Shown here piece by piece: positions 1 through 7,298 of a DNA stretch of 26,029 nucleotides (position 1 is its first letter; each line of letters begins with the position of its first letter). The DNA is from Acidobacteria bacterium UBA6911 (lineage in GTDB: Bacteria; Acidobacteriota; UBA6911). The DNA lies in contig DKBB01000331.1 in the NCBI GenBank assembly GCA_002451015.1, positions 1 through 26,029 on the forward strand, written 5' to 3'. The notes under the pieces were generated by a model, which saw nothing but the letters and a program-made list of their open reading frames with translations, was not told the origin of the DNA and made no database searches. The position numbers were made by a program, and so were the translations under genes.

Positions 1-339
1 TATTCCCCCTCGGAAGTCCGCGAGTTCGCAAAGGAATCCGACGTGCAAATCTACGGCATCGGAGAACTGGGAGAATTCGGATACGGCATGACGGTGATAG
101 AAAAAATTGTCAGTCTTACCGGAGGTAGAGCGTTTTTTCCTAACAATTTCAACGAGCTCGATTATTATATCGATCTGATTCACGCTGAATTGCGCAATCA
201 ATACGTGCTGGGATATCGGCCCGCAAATCAGGCTCATGACGGAAAATGGCGGCGCATTAAAGTAAAGCTGGACGCACCGAAGGGTCTTCCAAAACTGCAG
301 ATAAATGCTCGCGAAGGATATTATGCTCCAAAAGATTAA
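1..339 (+). CDS. VWFA-related (TIGR03436-type) secreted protein, C-terminal part, 5' truncated by window
   Basis: The frame is open from base 1 to a TAA at 337-339, giving 112 residues; the start lies outside the window. What remains is the end of a VWA fold: a strand ending VQIYGIG, a helix with 'LTGGRAFFPNN', then 'ELRNQYVLGYRP', 'DGKWRRIKVKL' and the terminal 'REGYYAPKD'. These match, almost residue for residue, the end of the next gene (ELRNQYSIGYLS, DGSWRRVVIRL, RRGYYAPKD), so the two are tandem paralogues. The family is abundant in Acidobacteria and is thought to be exported; its ligands are unknown. The MIDAS residues lie upstream of the window, so metal binding cannot be judged. The 3' end overlaps the next gene by 17 nt, which suggests co-transcription and translational coupling. 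Confidence 0.85.
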   Translation, partial: YSPSEVREFAKESDVQIYGIGELGEFGYGMTVIEKIVSLTGGRAFFPNNFNELDYYIDLIHAELRNQYVLGYRPANQAHDGKWRRIKVKLDAPKGLPKLQINAREGYYAPKD

Positions 340-1378
340 TCGGTTCCGATTGTGGTTTTGCTTATACCTAATCAGCTTTGCGCTTTTTGCTTTTTCTCCT
401 TATTTAAAGAATATATACGCATCAAATAATAAATCTATACATTTAGATTCAAATCCGCCGCAAAACCTTAGATCCGAACAGAAATTCCAGGGCAACAGCA
501 GCTCCAAAGAAAAGGTCCGTGGATTCTCGGTTGGCGTCAACGTCGATCTCGTTATGATGTATACGTCCGTTTTCGATAAAAACGGCCATTTCATCAGTGG
601 GCTTCAAAAAGATAAATTCGATGTGTACGAAGACGGAGTTCGCCAGGAAATCACCTCGTTCTCACAGGAAGATGTTCCCATAAGTATGGGCATAATTATT
701 GATACCAGTTCGAGCATGGATGACAAGATCGAGCAGGTCAACAGGGCGGCCCACGCCTTCATCCAGGCCAACAATCGGCAGGATGAGGTCTTTTTGGTGG
801 GATTTAACGATGAAGTCGAATTACTGCAGCCTTTTACCAACGATATCGACGAAATTACCGACGCACTTGAAAATGCCGTGATTACCGGGGGCACCGCCCT
901 TTACGACGCCGTTTTCCTGGGCGTTGAAGAAGCCGGGCGGGGCGAGAAATCAAAAAAAGCGATTGTGGTCATTACCGACGGAGAGGACAGGGATAGCACC
1001 TATTCCCTCAATGAACTGGTCGCCTCCATCCAGGAATCGGATGTCCAGATTTTCATGGTTGGATTTCTTGGTGAAATCCCCAAGAGAAGCCTGTTCGGAC
1101 GGTGGACTAAATCTCCGGCGGAAAAGGGACGTGAGGCCCTCGAACGCATTGCCGAAGAAACCGGAGGAAAGTCTTACTTCCCGGTGGATATATCGGAGAT
1201 TCACAATATTGTGTCGGAAATTGCCCTTGAACTCCGGAATCAATACAGTATCGGATACCTTTCCAACAATCATGATCGGGACGGGTCCTGGCGCCGTGTT
1301 GTGATCAGACTCGATCCGGACGCCGTTTCGAATCCCCAACTCCGTTACCGCCGCGGATATTACGCACCAAAGGATTAG
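323..1378 (+). CDS. VWFA-related (TIGR03436-type) secreted protein with intact MIDAS
   Basis: This is a 351-residue protein. The start at 323 is chosen because GAAGGA (312-317) lies 5 nt before it; an in-frame ATG at 305 has no ribosome binding site. Residues about 5-35 form a hydrophobic signal peptide or anchor. The family's opening strand 'VDLVMMYTSVFDKNGHFISG' is followed by 'FDVYEDGVRQEITSF'. The VWA domain has a complete metal-ion-dependent adhesion site: D127-x-S129-x-S131 (IIIDTSSSMD), T191 in GGTALYDAV and D219 in VITDGEDRD. The C-terminus has the family tail ELRNQYSIGY and RRGYYAPKD. The start lies inside the last codons of the preceding paralogue (17-nt overlap). It is probably an extracytoplasmic adhesion or scaffold protein; its partner is unknown. 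Confidence is high for the family and low for the role. Confidence 0.9.
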   Translation: MLQKINRFRLWFCLYLISFALFAFSPYLKNIYASNNKSIHLDSNPPQNLRSEQKFQGNSSSKEKVRGFSVGVNVDLVMMYTSVFDKNGHFISGLQKDKFDVYEDGVRQEITSFSQEDVPISMGIIIDTSSSMDDKIEQVNRAAHAFIQANNRQDEVFLVGFNDEVELLQPFTNDIDEITDALENAVITGGTALYDAVFLGVEEAGRGEKSKKAIVVITDGEDRDSTYSLNELVASIQESDVQIFMVGFLGEIPKRSLFGRWTKSPAEKGREALERIAEETGGKSYFPVDISEIHNIVSEIALELRNQYSIGYLSNNHDRDGSWRRVVIRLDPDAVSNPQLRYRRGYYAPKD

Positions 1379-1466
1379 CCTTCTGGTGACAAATCCAAGG
1401 TTTCTACCGTTAAAATCGGCCCACCTTATACGAACATTATCAAGCTACGGCATTAAGGCCCGCTCT

Positions 1467-1484
1467 AAATGGACACTGTCGTTT
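1467..1484. repeat. Possible degenerate copy of the right-end direct repeat
   Basis: AAATGGACACTGTCGTTT resembles the repeat at 25956-25979: ATGGACAC is identical and a GTTT follows at nearly the same spacing. It lies in the 160-bp gap between the VWA gene and the sensor kinase. The match is short and could be chance. Confidence 0.2.
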
Positions 1485-1522
1485 ATTTGACACTTTCTGC
1501 TGGCACTCCATGCATCTTGTTT

Positions 1523-1528
1523 TATAAT
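1523..1528 (+). promoter_or_regulatory. -10 promoter box for the hybrid kinase, likely leaderless
   Basis: A perfect TATAAT ends 10 nt before the ATG at 1539. Transcription would begin about 1535, leaving almost no leader, and no convincing Shine-Dalgarno sequence precedes the ATG. No good -35 is seen at 17 nt: TTGACA at 1487-1492 is 30 nt away. Confidence 0.4.
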
Positions 1529-1538
1529 TAGGTTTTCC

Positions 1539-4190
1539 ATGCCGTTGCATGGATTTGCTTGGAATAATAATCCCGTAATGCTTATGATCGCCCTACCGGC
1601 TGTAATAACTGATCCCGTTTCATTTCATGCCGAACTCACACTGTTGCTGGCTGCCGGTATCTTCGGACTCGCAACAGCCGTAACGCCCCGTAAACGCAAT
1701 AAATCTCGTGAAACGAGATCTATAAGAAAAATCTCATCCATGATCAACCGGTCTCTGGATCTCGATACGATCCTGAGTGGCGCCCTTGAGGAAATAATCG
1801 ATTCCTTAAAAATGGATGCCTGTGCCTTCAGCCTCCGTTCCACAAACGGGACCGCGCCCGTTACCTTCTCCCGGGGCTTCGGCAAAAAAGCCTCCAAATT
1901 TCTTGAAGAGATTCGAGATGAGGACTTTCTTTCACATTCGCTACCATCCATATCGGGAGAGGTATCCAAATGGGGCGACAGCACACTGGGAGAAATATTG
2001 CGCCGGGAAGGCATGCAATATTTTGCAATTTATCCCGTATTATCGGGCAACCAGGTCCTGGGAAGTTTGAAATTAGCATCCAAGAGCGCAAATCCCCTGT
2101 CGGCGACTCATGATGAATATATCAACGCTTTCTGCGAAATTCTCGGAATTGCTATCGTGCACACCCAGCTCCGGGAGCAATCCAGCAAACTCTCTGAAGA
2201 CCTTGTCGCTTTGCAGGAAGTCAACAAGATCATTTCTCAGAGTTTCGACCTGGAAGATATCATTCGCAGGATTGTCGTCGAGGGAAAGAGGCTGGCCAAA
2301 ACAAGCCAGTGCCATCTATTTTTACTCGACAATGCAGGCCAAAACCTTGTCGGATCCGCCTCAACCCAAACAGAGAACTTCGATATCCGGAAAGTCAGCA
2401 TCAAGTTGTCGGAAGCTTCGACGCCCGTAACGGCTCTACTGGAAAAACGCGCTATCGCATTGGAGGATATTTCCTGCGAAGAGAGCGCCAACAGTGAGTT
2501 GATGGGATCCCTCGGCTGGCATGCAGCCATTTTCGCACCGCTTCTCACAAAGCAGCAGGCAATGGGTGTCCTTGTGTGCAGCGATGATTCAAACGACCGC
2601 AAGTTCACACATGAAGAAATTCTGCGTGCGGAAGCTCTGGCACACCAGGCGGCGATTGCCCTGGAAAGCGCCAGGCTTTTCCAGGTCGTGTCGCGCAGCC
2701 AGAAGGAATGGGAAACTACCTTTGATGCCATGCAGGACTGCGTGTCGGTCCACGACACCACCGGCAAAGTCATCCGAGCCAATGTAGCCCTGGCGCGTAG
2801 GATGAATACCATCCCTCAAAAGATCATAGGCCGTTACTGCGCCCAGCTTTATAGCGAAGGAGATTCCGATCATATTCATTGCAGACATACCCTCCCTCCC
2901 GAATCGGATGCCCTTATCGTGGAAGAAGTGAATCTCCCTAAAATGGGAGGAGCGTTTCAATTATCGGTCAGCCCATGGTATGACAAGAACAACCGATTGG
3001 CGGGTTCGATTCATGTAGCGAAGGACATCAATAACGAAAAACTGCTTCAACAACAGCTCATTCAGTCCGAAAAACTCTCCGCCATCGGCGAGCTCATTTC
3101 GGGAATTGCCCATGAACTCAACAACCCCCTGACCGGAGTCATGGGGTATTCCCAACTGCTTCAACTGCGCGAAGACCTCGACAGCCGCGCGAAAGAAAAT
3201 CTCCACAAGATCAACAACCTGGCTTTGCGCTGCCAGAAAATCGTCCAGAATCTTCTGTCGTTTGCCCGCAAACAGAAGCCTGAGAGAACCATGACGGATG
3301 TCAATGAAATTTTGGAAAAAACTGTAGAATTAAGAAGCTATGAATTTCAGGTAAACAACATCGAAATTCATCGCAATCTGGATCGCAGTCTCCCTAAAAC
3401 CATCGCCGACGCCCATCAGCTCCAACAGGTGTTTCTTAATATTCTGACCAACGCAGAACAGGCAATGCTCGAAACCAATGGAAGGGGTACGCTTACCATT
3501 CGGACGAAAACCGACACGGAAAAATCCCATATCATAGTAGAAATCAAGGACGACGGGCCCGGAATTCCTGAAAGTCATCTTAACAGGATATTCGATCCCT
3601 TCTTTACCACGAAGGAGGTGGGCAAAGGAACCGGACTGGGACTCAGCCTTTCCTACGGAATGATTAAGGAACATGGAGGGAATATCTACGTCCGAAGTCT
3701 TCCGAACAAAGGCTCAACCTTCTTTGTCGAACTTCCTATCATAGCAAACCTTCAGGATGAAGCCGGGAGCTCCCAGGAAACGCCCGAGCAGGGGCGGCTA
3801 TTTGAAAAGCTGGTGCAGAAGAAGCGTATTCTTGTTGTGGACGACGAAAAATACATACTGGATTTCTTTGTTGAAGCGTTCCAGTCCCTTCCCATGACCA
3901 TCGACACGGCGAAGAACGGACAGGTGGCTCTGAAGAAGATGCAGAGCCTCGAGTACGACGTTGTCATAACCGACTACCGCATGCCGCAGATGAGCGGTAA
4001 AGAATTATTCAACTGGATAAAGGAACATCATCCCCGGTTGGCCAACCGCATCGTCTTCGTTACAGGAGACACCGTCAGCAATGAAACACGTTCCTTCTTT
4101 ACGGAGAATAATTGCCGGTTCCTGGCTAAGCCGTTCAAAATTGAAGAAGTGAAGGAAGTCGTCCAGCAGGTGCTCGAAGCCAACGCGTAA
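1539..4190 (+). CDS. Hybrid sensor histidine kinase / response regulator (GAF-GAF-PAS-HisKA-HATPase-REC)
   Basis: This is an 883-residue signalling protein. Residues about 12-48 are hydrophobic (two short segments) and may anchor it in the membrane. Two GAF-like domains (about 65-210 and 225-375) and a PAS domain (about 388-500) should sense small ligands or redox state. The dimerisation/phosphoacceptor helix carries the H-box with His525 in SGIAHELNNPLTG. The ATPase domain has an N-box (FLNILTNAEQA), G1 (DDGPGIPE), F-box (FDPFFTTKE) and G2 (GTGLGLS). The C-terminal receiver has acidic residues D768-D769, phosphoacceptor D812 in VITDYRMP and a Lys in AKPF. All catalytic residues are present, so intramolecular His525-to-D812 transfer is expected. 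No separate output regulator or phosphotransfer protein is seen nearby, so the downstream target is unknown. ATG 1539 is preceded by a TATAAT; an alternative start is ATG 1578. Confidence 0.93.
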   Translation: MPLHGFAWNNNPVMLMIALPAVITDPVSFHAELTLLLAAGIFGLATAVTPRKRNKSRETRSIRKISSMINRSLDLDTILSGALEEIIDSLKMDACAFSLRSTNGTAPVTFSRGFGKKASKFLEEIRDEDFLSHSLPSISGEVSKWGDSTLGEILRREGMQYFAIYPVLSGNQVLGSLKLASKSANPLSATHDEYINAFCEILGIAIVHTQLREQSSKLSEDLVALQEVNKIISQSFDLEDIIRRIVVEGKRLAKTSQCHLFLLDNAGQNLVGSASTQTENFDIRKVSIKLSEASTPVTALLEKRAIALEDISCEESANSELMGSLGWHAAIFAPLLTKQQAMGVLVCSDDSNDRKFTHEEILRAEALAHQAAIALESARLFQVVSRSQKEWETTFDAMQDCVSVHDTTGKVIRANVALARRMNTIPQKIIGRYCAQLYSEGDSDHIHCRHTLPPESDALIVEEVNLPKMGGAFQLSVSPWYDKNNRLAGSIHVAKDINNEKLLQQQLIQSEKLSAIGELISGIAHELNNPLTGVMGYSQLLQLREDLDSRAKENLHKINNLALRCQKIVQNLLSFARKQKPERTMTDVNEILEKTVELRSYEFQVNNIEIHRNLDRSLPKTIADAHQLQQVFLNILTNAEQAMLETNGRGTLTIRTKTDTEKSHIIVEIKDDGPGIPESHLNRIFDPFFTTKEVGKGTGLGLSLSYGMIKEHGGNIYVRSLPNKGSTFFVELPIIANLQDEAGSSQETPEQGRLFEKLVQKKRILVVDDEKYILDFFVEAFQSLPMTIDTAKNGQVALKKMQSLEYDVVITDYRMPQMSGKELFNWIKEHHPRLANRIVFVTGDTVSNETRSFFTENNCRFLAKPFKIEEVKEVVQQVLEANA

Positions 4191-4223
4191 ATCTCATAAG
4201 CCGAAAAACCATTTAATATTAAA

Positions 4224-4244
4224 GGGCGAACCTTGTGTTCGCCC
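4224..4244. terminator. Perfect 8-bp hairpin between convergent genes
   Basis: GGGCGAAC (4224-4231), loop CTTGT, GTTCGCCC (4237-4244). It lies 33 nt after the kinase stop and before the 3' end of larE. Read on the minus strand the stem is followed by TTTAATATT, so it could terminate larE transcription; on the plus strand there is no T-run. It also looks like a dispersed REP-like palindrome. Confidence 0.4.
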
Positions 4245-4333
4245 CAACATTACTGCCTTCTCTCTCATCCGAGTCCGAATTCTAATCAGAGTATTCCAAA
4301 CTACCGACTGCAGACCGTCTTTTCACGGATCGC

Positions 4334-4396
4334 AAGTCTGAGATCGTAGGTCGGAAATTAAATGTTTTGAAGCCTTTGACTCTGGATCTCAGACTT
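4334..4396. repeat. 12-bp inverted repeat in the kinase-larE gap
   Basis: AAGTCTGAGATC (4334-4345) and its exact reverse complement GATCTCAGACTT (4385-4396) are separated by 39 nt. With the hairpin at 4224 it occupies most of the 274-bp gap, which has no coding potential. It may be a remnant of a small repetitive element. Confidence 0.4.
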
Positions 4397-4464
4397 CGGA
4401 CATTTTTTACCTGCAAACCTGTCAACGGCACTTGTAGACCTGAAACAATGATTTTCGAAACAGA

Positions 4465-5304
4465 TCAGACGTCGAAACTTTCGGTCTGGGCGGGATCGAG
4501 AACTTCATTCGCCGATCCGGTTCGGTAGCCTTCGAGATCTAGCGTCACATATTTGTATCCGAGCTTTTTAAAGTGCCGTGCCAGTTGTTTTGCCACTTCC
4601 GGATCCAGGGCTTTTTTCAGGTCTTCCATCCCGAATTCCAATCGCACCAGAGGATCATGGTGCCGTACCCGAAAAACACTGAACCCCGATTTCCTGAGAA
4701 ACTCCTCTCCCTCATCCACTATTCTCAGTTTTTCCTCGGTTATTGTTACTCCGTAGGGAAAGCGGGAGGCAAGGCAGGCGGAAGCAGGCTGGTCCGCCGT
4801 TGGAAGATGGGCATTCCTCGAGAGTTCCCGAATCTCCGCCTTTGTCAGGCCGGCTTCCATAAGGGGGCTCCTTACTCGATGCTCTTCCCCCGCCTTCCTG
4901 CCGGGTCTGAAATCCCCGAGATCGTCGGCATTGAGACCATCTAGAATAGTCGCCGATTCATATTCTTCCGCAATCATTTGCAGTCTGTTGAAAAGTTCGT
5001 CTTTACAGTAATAGCAACGGTTCGCGGGATTGGCTTTGTATTCCTCAATCTCCAGCTCATAGGAGTGAATTTTCCTGAAGGCCATGCCAATCTGTTTTAC
5101 GGTACGGTCCGCCATACGATTTTGCCGGGACGGAACCGAGGGACTCATCGCCATGACCGCGAGAGCCTGATCGCCCAGAACCTCGTGTGCTTTATATGCC
5201 AGATAGGAACTATCCACTCCGCCGCTGAATGCGACAACGACGGGCGCCATGCTCTTCAACAGCTCCTCCAGCTTTCGTTCTTTTTCCTTTAATTCCATAG
5301 CCAT
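4465..5304 (-). CDS. larE: ATP-dependent sacrificial sulfur transferase LarE
   Basis: This is a 279-residue PP-loop protein. LarE adenylates the carboxylates of pyridinium-3,5-biscarboxylic acid mononucleotide and donates sulfur to make the nickel-pincer nucleotide cofactor of lactate racemase-type enzymes. Visible motifs are the PP-loop VAFSGGVDSSYLAY near the N-terminus, the conserved NRCYYCKDELF, the central ILDGLNADDLGDFRPG, and SACLASRFPYG, whose Cys is in the region of the sacrificial cysteine of Lactobacillus LarE. The C-terminus is VTLDLEGYRTGSANE. The frame extends upstream to a GTG at 5373, but those 23 residues are not family-like, so ATG 5304 (or 5298) is preferred. The usual partners larB, larC and larA are absent from the window, so the gene stands alone here. 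A cytoplasmic protein. Confidence 0.9.
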   Translation of the reverse strand: MAMELKEKERKLEELLKSMAPVVVAFSGGVDSSYLAYKAHEVLGDQALAVMAMSPSVPSRQNRMADRTVKQIGMAFRKIHSYELEIEEYKANPANRCYYCKDELFNRLQMIAEEYESATILDGLNADDLGDFRPGRKAGEEHRVRSPLMEAGLTKAEIRELSRNAHLPTADQPASACLASRFPYGVTITEEKLRIVDEGEEFLRKSGFSVFRVRHHDPLVRLEFGMEDLKKALDPEVAKQLARHFKKLGYKYVTLDLEGYRTGSANEVLDPAQTESFDV

Positions 5305-5714
5305 CCATTCTATTAGGAAGAAAGTACCCAGAAGTGACCGCAGGCCCATCCATCTTCCCTGCCGGCTGTGCACCGAAGAGCTTTCAAATAAAAACTCCAG
5401 CCCTCCTTTTCAGAATAAAACTGAAAAGGGAAAACGCCAAACAATTATACGGGAACCCTTTCAAAAAGGCAGGCATTTCAGACTTGCAGGGAGCATCAGC
5501 CGTTATAAAATGAGGTTTCGATCACTACGACGCTGCCGGGCACAACAGGCTGATCCAGGTAATGCCGGAGCATGCTCCATACGGCCGATTTAAAAGATTG
5601 CAACAGTACAAAGCATGTCGGCGGCGGCGATCCCTTGGAATCACTCCTTGAAACGGCGGTGAATCGTAGCGATTAGAAGGAAGCAGGAAGGCAGCCAGGT
5701 TTTATTTCGGGCCG
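5305..5714. other. 410-bp intergenic region upstream of larE
   Basis: No convincing gene is seen. It contains the hairpin at 5405-5429 (listed separately). A 34-codon plus-strand frame at 5572-5676 lacks a ribosome binding site or recognisable sequence. No tRNA or riboswitch signature was found by eye. Confidence 0.4.
5405..5429 (-). promoter_or_regulatory. Strong 9-bp hairpin about 100 nt upstream of larE
   Basis: CCTTTTCAG (5405-5413), loop of 7, CTGAAAAGG (5421-5429) is a perfect stem. On the minus strand the 3' arm runs into AAAAGGAGGG, a Shine-Dalgarno-like stretch, with TTTTTATTT about 10 nt beyond. It could be a leader hairpin of larE or a terminator for transcripts from the LysW-like gene; the T-run is not immediately adjacent. 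Confidence 0.35.
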
Positions 5715-5963
5715 TCACCGGTCTTCTTCGTAATCGTCATCATAGGAATCATCGTCGTCCCAATCTTCCTCGTCATCATCGAAGGAGAATTCATCATCCT
5801 CATCCTCATCATCATCCTCATCATCAATGAGCGCAAGGTCGAATTCTACAGGATCGATATTAATCACTTCGAGTTCAACGCCACACTCGGGACATGAAAT
5901 AATTTCTCCGATATCTTCGAATTCCTCATCGATAACGGCTTCGCATTCCGGGCAGTAGCTCAC
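5715..5963 (-). CDS. LysW-like zinc-ribbon protein with acidic C-terminal tail
   Basis: This is an 82-residue protein. The start is a GTG at 5963, fixed by GGAGG 6 nt upstream; a longer frame to 6017 lacks such support. Residues 1-46 resemble LysW, the amino-group carrier of lysine/arginine biosynthesis: C4-P-E-C7 and C24-P-E-C27 form a zinc ribbon, followed by 'GVELEVINIDPVEFDLAL', close to LysW's 'GAELEVVSLDPLELELA'. LysW ends at the EDWGE motif whose final Glu carries the substrate. Here an EEDW is present but the protein runs on: 28 of the last 36 residues are Asp or Glu and it ends in Arg. No lysX/argX, lysZ or lysY partner is near. Carrier function is therefore doubtful; a metal-binding or electrostatic interaction role is possible but unproven. 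Cytoplasmic. Confidence 0.75.
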   Translation of the reverse strand: MSYCPECEAVIDEEFEDIGEIISCPECGVELEVINIDPVEFDLALIDDEDDDEDEDDEFSFDDDEEDWDDDDSYDDDYEEDR

Positions 5964-6135
5964 AATAGACCTCCAGTAAAAACATACCAGAAAACCGCGA
6001 CGCACAATTATTAGCACCGAGAAAATTTCAGGTCAATTCAATTTGTGCAAATATCCCTTTCTGGTGACCTTAAACCAATTGTGCTAACATTTTCAAAAGA
6101 GATACAAATCTTCTACAGGAGCCGGATCGACCAAC

Positions 6136-7266
6136 ATGAATATAAACTGTATTTTTAAAATAATGCTTTTAACCTTATGCATTTTTATAATGACGGTCTC
6201 CCAACCTTTCGGCGGGACCCAATCATCCCTCAATCCGGCTGATTCCGTGCAACCCTCTCCTGCTGCCGGTAATCCTTACCAGCAGAGCAAGACAGACAGT
6301 GACAATACGGAAACGGAACAGGATCAAGACCTTCCCAAGGGACGAATGTCCATTTCCGTTGCAACCGACCTGGTAACGCTTCAGGTTCTGGTGACGGATT
6401 CGAAAGGAAACGTCATAACCGGGCTGCGACCGGAACACTTTACCGTTTATGAAGACAAGGTCAAGCAGGAAATAACGAATTTCTCTCCTATAGAGGCCAA
6501 TGTAACCGTAGTCCTTCTGGTCGAATACCGGAAGTACGGCCACTACGTTATCGACGATATCTTCATACAACAGATCTATAGTATTTCGGAATACTTCGCC
6601 CGTAATCTCCGGCAGGGGGACTGGGTCGGGGTCATTGGCTATGACATCAAACCGATCATCCTCACCGATTTTACCCAAGACAAGATGGAGTTTCTCAGTG
6701 CGATGCGCGCCATCGCTTTTCCGGCCATGAGCGAACACAATCTCTTCGACGCGCTCATGGATGTATTTGACCGTACAGAGGAAATGGAGGGCAAAGTATC
6801 CATTCTGCTGTTGAGCACCGGGTTGAACAGTTTCAGCAAGCACACCTATGAAGAAGTGCTGGAACGATGCAAAGAGGCCACTGCAACCCTTTACACCATA
6901 AGCCTGGGTCAGTATTTTCGAGCCATTTTAGGCGAAGATCGGGCTGCCCAATATTTAGGAGTGGACGCATTGGGACTATCCTCGATAGATCTTTCCATGG
7001 CCGACAATCGTCTTAGGTTTTTTTCGGAATATACCGGCGGCAATGTCTATTATCCCCGTTTCGATTCCGAGCTCCCCACCATCATCAATAATATCTCCGC
7101 ACTTTTGAGAAGCCAGTACAGTATCGGGTATGTTTCCTCCAACACAAAAAAAGACGGAAAGTTTCGTAATATAAAGGTGGAAGTCAATGCGAAGGTTATG
7201 ATCAACGGCAAAGAGGCTAAACTGAAGGTCAAAACCCGCAAAGGATATAAAGCGCAAGAATTTTAA
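6136..7266 (+). CDS. VWFA-related (TIGR03436-type) secreted protein lacking MIDAS residues
   Basis: This is a 376-residue protein with an N-terminal signal peptide (hydrophobic residues about 7-25) and a Ser/Pro/Gln-rich linker to about residue 70. The family opening is clear: 'VATDLVTLQVLVTDSKGNV' then 'FTVYEDKVKQEITNFSP'. The VWA core is present but the metal site is gone. Where DxSxS is expected it reads VVLLVEYRKYG; where GGTALYDA is expected it reads EHNLFDALMD; where the SDG loop is expected it reads LLLSTGLNS. The tail is family-typical (LLRSQYSIGY, DGKFRNIKVEV, RKGYKAQEF). AGGAG lies 14 nt upstream of the ATG, which is rather far. It is divergent from the LysW-like gene. It is probably a structural or binding protein that no longer uses a metal-dependent ligand site. 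Confidence 0.88.
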   Translation: MNINCIFKIMLLTLCIFIMTVSQPFGGTQSSLNPADSVQPSPAAGNPYQQSKTDSDNTETEQDQDLPKGRMSISVATDLVTLQVLVTDSKGNVITGLRPEHFTVYEDKVKQEITNFSPIEANVTVVLLVEYRKYGHYVIDDIFIQQIYSISEYFARNLRQGDWVGVIGYDIKPIILTDFTQDKMEFLSAMRAIAFPAMSEHNLFDALMDVFDRTEEMEGKVSILLLSTGLNSFSKHTYEEVLERCKEATATLYTISLGQYFRAILGEDRAAQYLGVDALGLSSIDLSMADNRLRFFSEYTGGNVYYPRFDSELPTIINNISALLRSQYSIGYVSSNTKKDGKFRNIKVEVNAKVMINGKEAKLKVKTRKGYKAQEF

Positions 7267-7298
7267 CCCGGCAGGAAGAAATAAAAGCAACTGAAAGC

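Noticed and set aside
1501..1516. Sigma-54 promoter starting at TGGCAC (1501)
   Set aside because: The -12 TTGC element is not at the required distance; the nearest ATGCA is too close.
1487..1528. TTGACA (1487-1492) paired with TATAAT (1523-1528) as a sigma-70 promoter
   Set aside because: The spacer is 30 nt instead of about 17; only the -10 box is credible.
5305..5373. N-terminal extension of LarE to GTG 5373
   Set aside because: The 23 extra residues include a short hydrophobic stretch unlike LarE, which normally begins just before the PP-loop; the GTG lacks an SD.
5572..5676. 34-codon plus-strand frame in the larE-LysW gap
   Set aside because: No ribosome binding site, no recognisable sequence and no neighbour in the same direction nearby.
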